Assembly (NCBI GenBank): GCA_038212095.1 | Contig: JBBQUW010000006.1 | Location: 72,496 to 136,495 of the forward strand | Origin: JAICYJ01 sp038212095 | GTDB taxonomy: Bacteria; Actinomycetota; Thermoleophilia; Gaiellales; JAICJC01 | DNA: 64,000 bases | Reading direction: 5' to 3' | In this document: in pieces, positions 61,726 to 64,000 of the stretch | Layout: the number at the start of each line of letters is the position of its first letter | Numbering within the stretch: position 1 is the stretch's first letter | The notes under the pieces: model-generated | What the model was told of the DNA's origin: nothing | What the model saw: only the letters and a program-made list of their open reading frames with translations | Database searches by the model: none | Made by a program: the position numbers and the translations under genes

Positions 61726-61907
61726 GTCGTGATCGCCTGTCTAACGGCACTCCTTCGTGCCATGACCCACCCGACGGCGCCCGCAACCAACCCCAGCAGA
61801 ATCCAGGCGAGGTCGCCGTTCCAAACCGAAAGTTCCGAGATGCGAAGACTCCTTCGTTGGTCGGGGGACGTCCTACGGGTTCGGCTGCGCGTAGGAGCGA
61901 AATTCAT
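61722..61907 (-). CDS. small membrane protein, coupled to the SnoaL-like gene
   Basis: A frame of up to 61 residues with one clear helix near the end (GDLAWILLGLVAGAVGWVMARR), ending in a short basic tail. The stop overlaps the following ATG (ATGA), which supports translation of both. The first 25 residues are basic and may be untranslated leader; a GTG or later start is possible. It resembles single-helix parts of GlsB/YeaQ-like proteins but is too short to assign. Confidence 0.4.
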   Translation of the reverse strand: MNFAPTRSRTRRTSPDQRRSLRISELSVWNGDLAWILLGLVAGAVGWVMARRSAVRQAITT

Positions 61908-62171
61908 CGCTCATAACCCACCCACTCGTGGTCAGCGGCGGCCTGGTCATGCTGATTCACGCCTGAAGCATCAATGGCGGAGCCCGCTACGAGACGGCTG
62001 GGCGCCCTAGGTCGGCTGCCGGGTAGCCGGAGTTGAAGGTCGTTCACGACCAGCGCCAAGCCCTCTTTCTGGGGGCGGGCCCCGCTCGCAGCGTGAGGAA
62101 GACTTTGTTGAGCCCCGTGCGCTCGCGGGCATGGCGACGCCGCGCGTGGATCGGCAGGCTGTTCGTGGCGG

Positions 62172-63638
62172 TCACCGGAGTGCCGCCAGTTCCCGCTCGC
62201 TGGCTTCGATCGCTGCTCTCTCAGATTCGGGGTCGAAGCCGCGCATCAATGCCAGGTACGCGACCGATGTGACGATCAGCCCGACGATCCACGAGACGTC
62301 GACGCTGTTGAGGTAGTCCTTGGCCAGGAAGCCGGTGTAGTAGGCGTGGAACGTGAAGAGGTTGATCAGCACCATGAACGGGATCTGTGACGCGAAGCCG
62401 ATCCCATAGGCCAGCAGGCCACGCGACGACCACGCGCCGTAGATACCAGTCGGCCGAAACAGATCGGTGATTGCGTAGTGGCCACGGCGGATGAAGAAGA
62501 AGTCGATCAGGTTGGTCGCCGTCCACGGCACCAGCAGGTAGAGCATCAGCGTCAGCGCGGTGAAGACGGCACCCACAGCGTTGGTGGTAATCGACTGGGC
62601 GATCACGAACCAGACCACCGTCAGCGCGAGGATCGTTATCACCCGCGCGCGCTTGGTGGGCGTGATCTTTCGGAACGCGTCGATGCCGGTGAGAGACGTC
62701 AGCATCCCCCCGTAGGCGTTCATGCCCATCGTCGCCGCCAACGCGGCGGCCGAGAAGAAGGCCGTCACCGAGCCGAGGTGCCCGAACACGTTATTGCCGG
62801 CGGTCTGCAGGCCGACCAGGCCGTCCACCGCACCCAGTCGGATCGCGAGCCACGCGCCAAGTGCGATCAACCAGATCGCAGGGGTCGAGGCACCCACGAA
62901 CACCGAGGCGATGATCTTGCTGCGCGGGGTCGATCGAGGCAGGTAGCGGGAGTAGTCCGAGACGTAGGGCGCGTAGGTGATGTTGTAGGCAGCAGCGGCG
63001 GACAGCTGGGCCATGAACCCCGTCCAGCCAAAGCCGTAACTCGCCTTGCTCGGCACGTACCCGGCGTGGCCGGTGATGACACCGATGGTGATGATCGTCA
63101 TCAGCGGAAACAGCACGATCAGCAGCCCCCGAAAGACCCGATGCACCCAGTCATGACCGTAGATCGCAAGCAGCGCGGCGCCGATCGCGGTTACGATCGC
63201 GACCAGGGTCTTGTTCCATCCGAACGTCCCGTTCAGGCCCTGTGACATCAGTACCTGGTCGGCGACGTTGAACGCCAGGTAGGTAAACAGCGTCGCAAAC
63301 AGCGCCACCACCACCCCGCGGTAGCCGAACTGGGCACGCGACTGGATCATCTGCGGCAGCCCCAGCGTCGGCCCCTGCGACGCGTGGAACGCCATGAACA
63401 CGGTGCCTACCAGGATGCCGAGCGCACCGCCGATGATCGACCACCACAGCGAGAGACCGAAAGCCGGGCCAACAAAGCCGATCGGGATCGAGAAGTACTG
63501 GAAGTTACCCAAAAACCACAGCGGCGTCTGATGCCACAGCTTCCCGTGACGTTCATGCTCCGGCACCCAGTCGATCGACCGCTGCTCGATACCCCGGATA
63601 CCGCTGGGCGCCTCACCCTGCGCGGCGTCGCTGATCAT
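62172..63638 (-). CDS. NCS1-family nucleobase/hydantoin transporter
   Basis: A 488-residue transporter from the ATG ending 63638, with AAGGGAG 8 bases ahead. Twelve helices of the nucleobase:cation symporter-1 family: LWFLGNFQYFSIPIGFVGPAFGLSLWWSIIGGALGILVGTVFMAFHASQGPTLGLPQMIQSRAQFGYRG (the family's helix 1-3 region with Q-x-SRAQFGYRG), FNVADQVLMSQGL, APYVSDYSRYLPRSTPRSKI (the D-Y-S-R-Y-L-P signature) and WTATNLIDFFFIRRGHYAI. It imports cytosine, purines, allantoin, hydantoin or thiamine-like substrates with H+ or Na+. No catabolic partner is in view. Confidence 0.92.
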   Translation of the reverse strand: MISDAAQGEAPSGIRGIEQRSIDWVPEHERHGKLWHQTPLWFLGNFQYFSIPIGFVGPAFGLSLWWSIIGGALGILVGTVFMAFHASQGPTLGLPQMIQSRAQFGYRGVVVALFATLFTYLAFNVADQVLMSQGLNGTFGWNKTLVAIVTAIGAALLAIYGHDWVHRVFRGLLIVLFPLMTIITIGVITGHAGYVPSKASYGFGWTGFMAQLSAAAAYNITYAPYVSDYSRYLPRSTPRSKIIASVFVGASTPAIWLIALGAWLAIRLGAVDGLVGLQTAGNNVFGHLGSVTAFFSAAALAATMGMNAYGGMLTSLTGIDAFRKITPTKRARVITILALTVVWFVIAQSITTNAVGAVFTALTLMLYLLVPWTATNLIDFFFIRRGHYAITDLFRPTGIYGAWSSRGLLAYGIGFASQIPFMVLINLFTFHAYYTGFLAKDYLNSVDVSWIVGLIVTSVAYLALMRGFDPESERAAIEASERELAALR

Positions 63639-64000
63639 CACACGCTCCCTTCTCAACTCGGCGAAGTCGCGTCTTTGTACCGCACCGCCACTCCTCAGTC
63701 AATCCGCAGCGCCAGCGATAACCGTGCGGTGACCTACGCCGTGCCCGACGACGCCAAAGACCGCCTCACAAGCCGCAGGAAGCGAACACCCCCGCACGTC
63801 GAGGAACCTTCCCGAACGCTCCCCCGCCCTGGAACATCAACCCAGACCCCAGCCGCAACGTCAGCCAGGGCATCAGCACCAAACTCAGACGCCGTGGGCC
63901 TCTGGCGGGCCGGCCCGTCTAGATTCCGTTGCACCGGGGCATCAGGTGGTACCAAGAGTGGCGGCAGCTGCACACGGGCGTGACCGGCGAGGGGCTGCTG
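63639..64000. other. window end without recognised gene
   Basis: About 360 bases after the NCS1 start, holding its promoter. No frame shows a family feature. A rightward frame reaching the window edge (near 63925-64000, HRGIRWYQEWRQLHTGVTGE) has coding-like composition but is too short to call. Confidence 0.35.

Overview
High-GC, densely coded DNA. GTG starts, ATGA/GTGA stop-start overlaps, an Lrp/APC/peptidase set, DUF2254 and baeRF-type remnants, and an ECF sigma factor with a fused C-terminal extension all fit an actinobacterium. The gene mix is most like Thermoleophilia/Solirubrobacterales, but that is an inference from gene content. No rRNA or CRISPR array is present.

Layout. (1) 0.3-3.7 kb: a cell-surface locus with two secreted proteins that share a C-terminal WxL-like domain, a membrane-anchored DUF916-like protein and a small winged-helix regulator. 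(2) 3.7-8.3 kb: an integrative element read leftward (HTH protein, small protein, DUF3631 helicase, second HTH protein, tyrosine integrase), divergent from a regulator-like gene across a perfect palindrome. (3) 8.5-12.0 kb: a mercury-resistance module, with merA divergent from an ArsR-type regulator, a small Cys-Cys membrane protein, a thioredoxin-like protein and a CcdA-like protein, all coupled by start/stop overlaps. (4) 12.4-16.6 kb: a large secreted TIG-repeat/PQQ-propeller protein behind a c-di-GMP-I riboswitch, divergent from an ECF sigma factor that carries its own zinc-finger motif, a hydrophobic segment and a low-complexity tail. (5) 16.9-35.6 kb: a stretch bounded by a tRNA-Lys 3' fragment and an intact tRNA-Lys. 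It holds a peptide/amino-acid use cluster (Lrp, M24, APC permease, M42 remnant, M55), a satellite-like element with a frameshifted primase-helicase, a type I restriction-modification operon, and a two-gene unit coding for an HslV-like Ntn hydrolase and a YwgA/Panacea-like protein. (6) 35.7-48.8 kb: compact, ordinary chromosomal genes (agmatinase family, tRNA-Glu, diguanylate cyclase, molybdopterin oxidoreductase, LanC-like, CDF transporter, DUF72, rhodanese and persulfide-dioxygenase-like, NlpC/P60, dCMP deaminase). (7) 48.8-64 kb: a decayed accessory zone with two tRNA 3' fragments, many truncated or frameshifted genes (TPR protein, CtaG-like, baeRF-like, catalase tail, IS481, RsbW-like) mixed with intact genes (CDF-like, DUF2254, MscS, ASCH, SRPBCC, NTF2-like, NCS1 transporter).

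How parts work together. The diguanylate cyclase at 37.1 kb makes the ligand that the riboswitch at 15.0 kb is expected to sense, so the TIG/PQQ protein is probably under c-di-GMP control. The mer module reads as detoxification (transport, regulation, reduction) plus thiol redox support. The restriction system and the HslV-like/Panacea-like pair sit side by side as a likely defence island. Repeated single-base frameshifts (12.18, 24.58, 25.21, 50.45, 55.44, 58.95, 60.01 kb) lie almost entirely in accessory DNA, which suggests decay, although assembly indels cannot be excluded from sequence alone.
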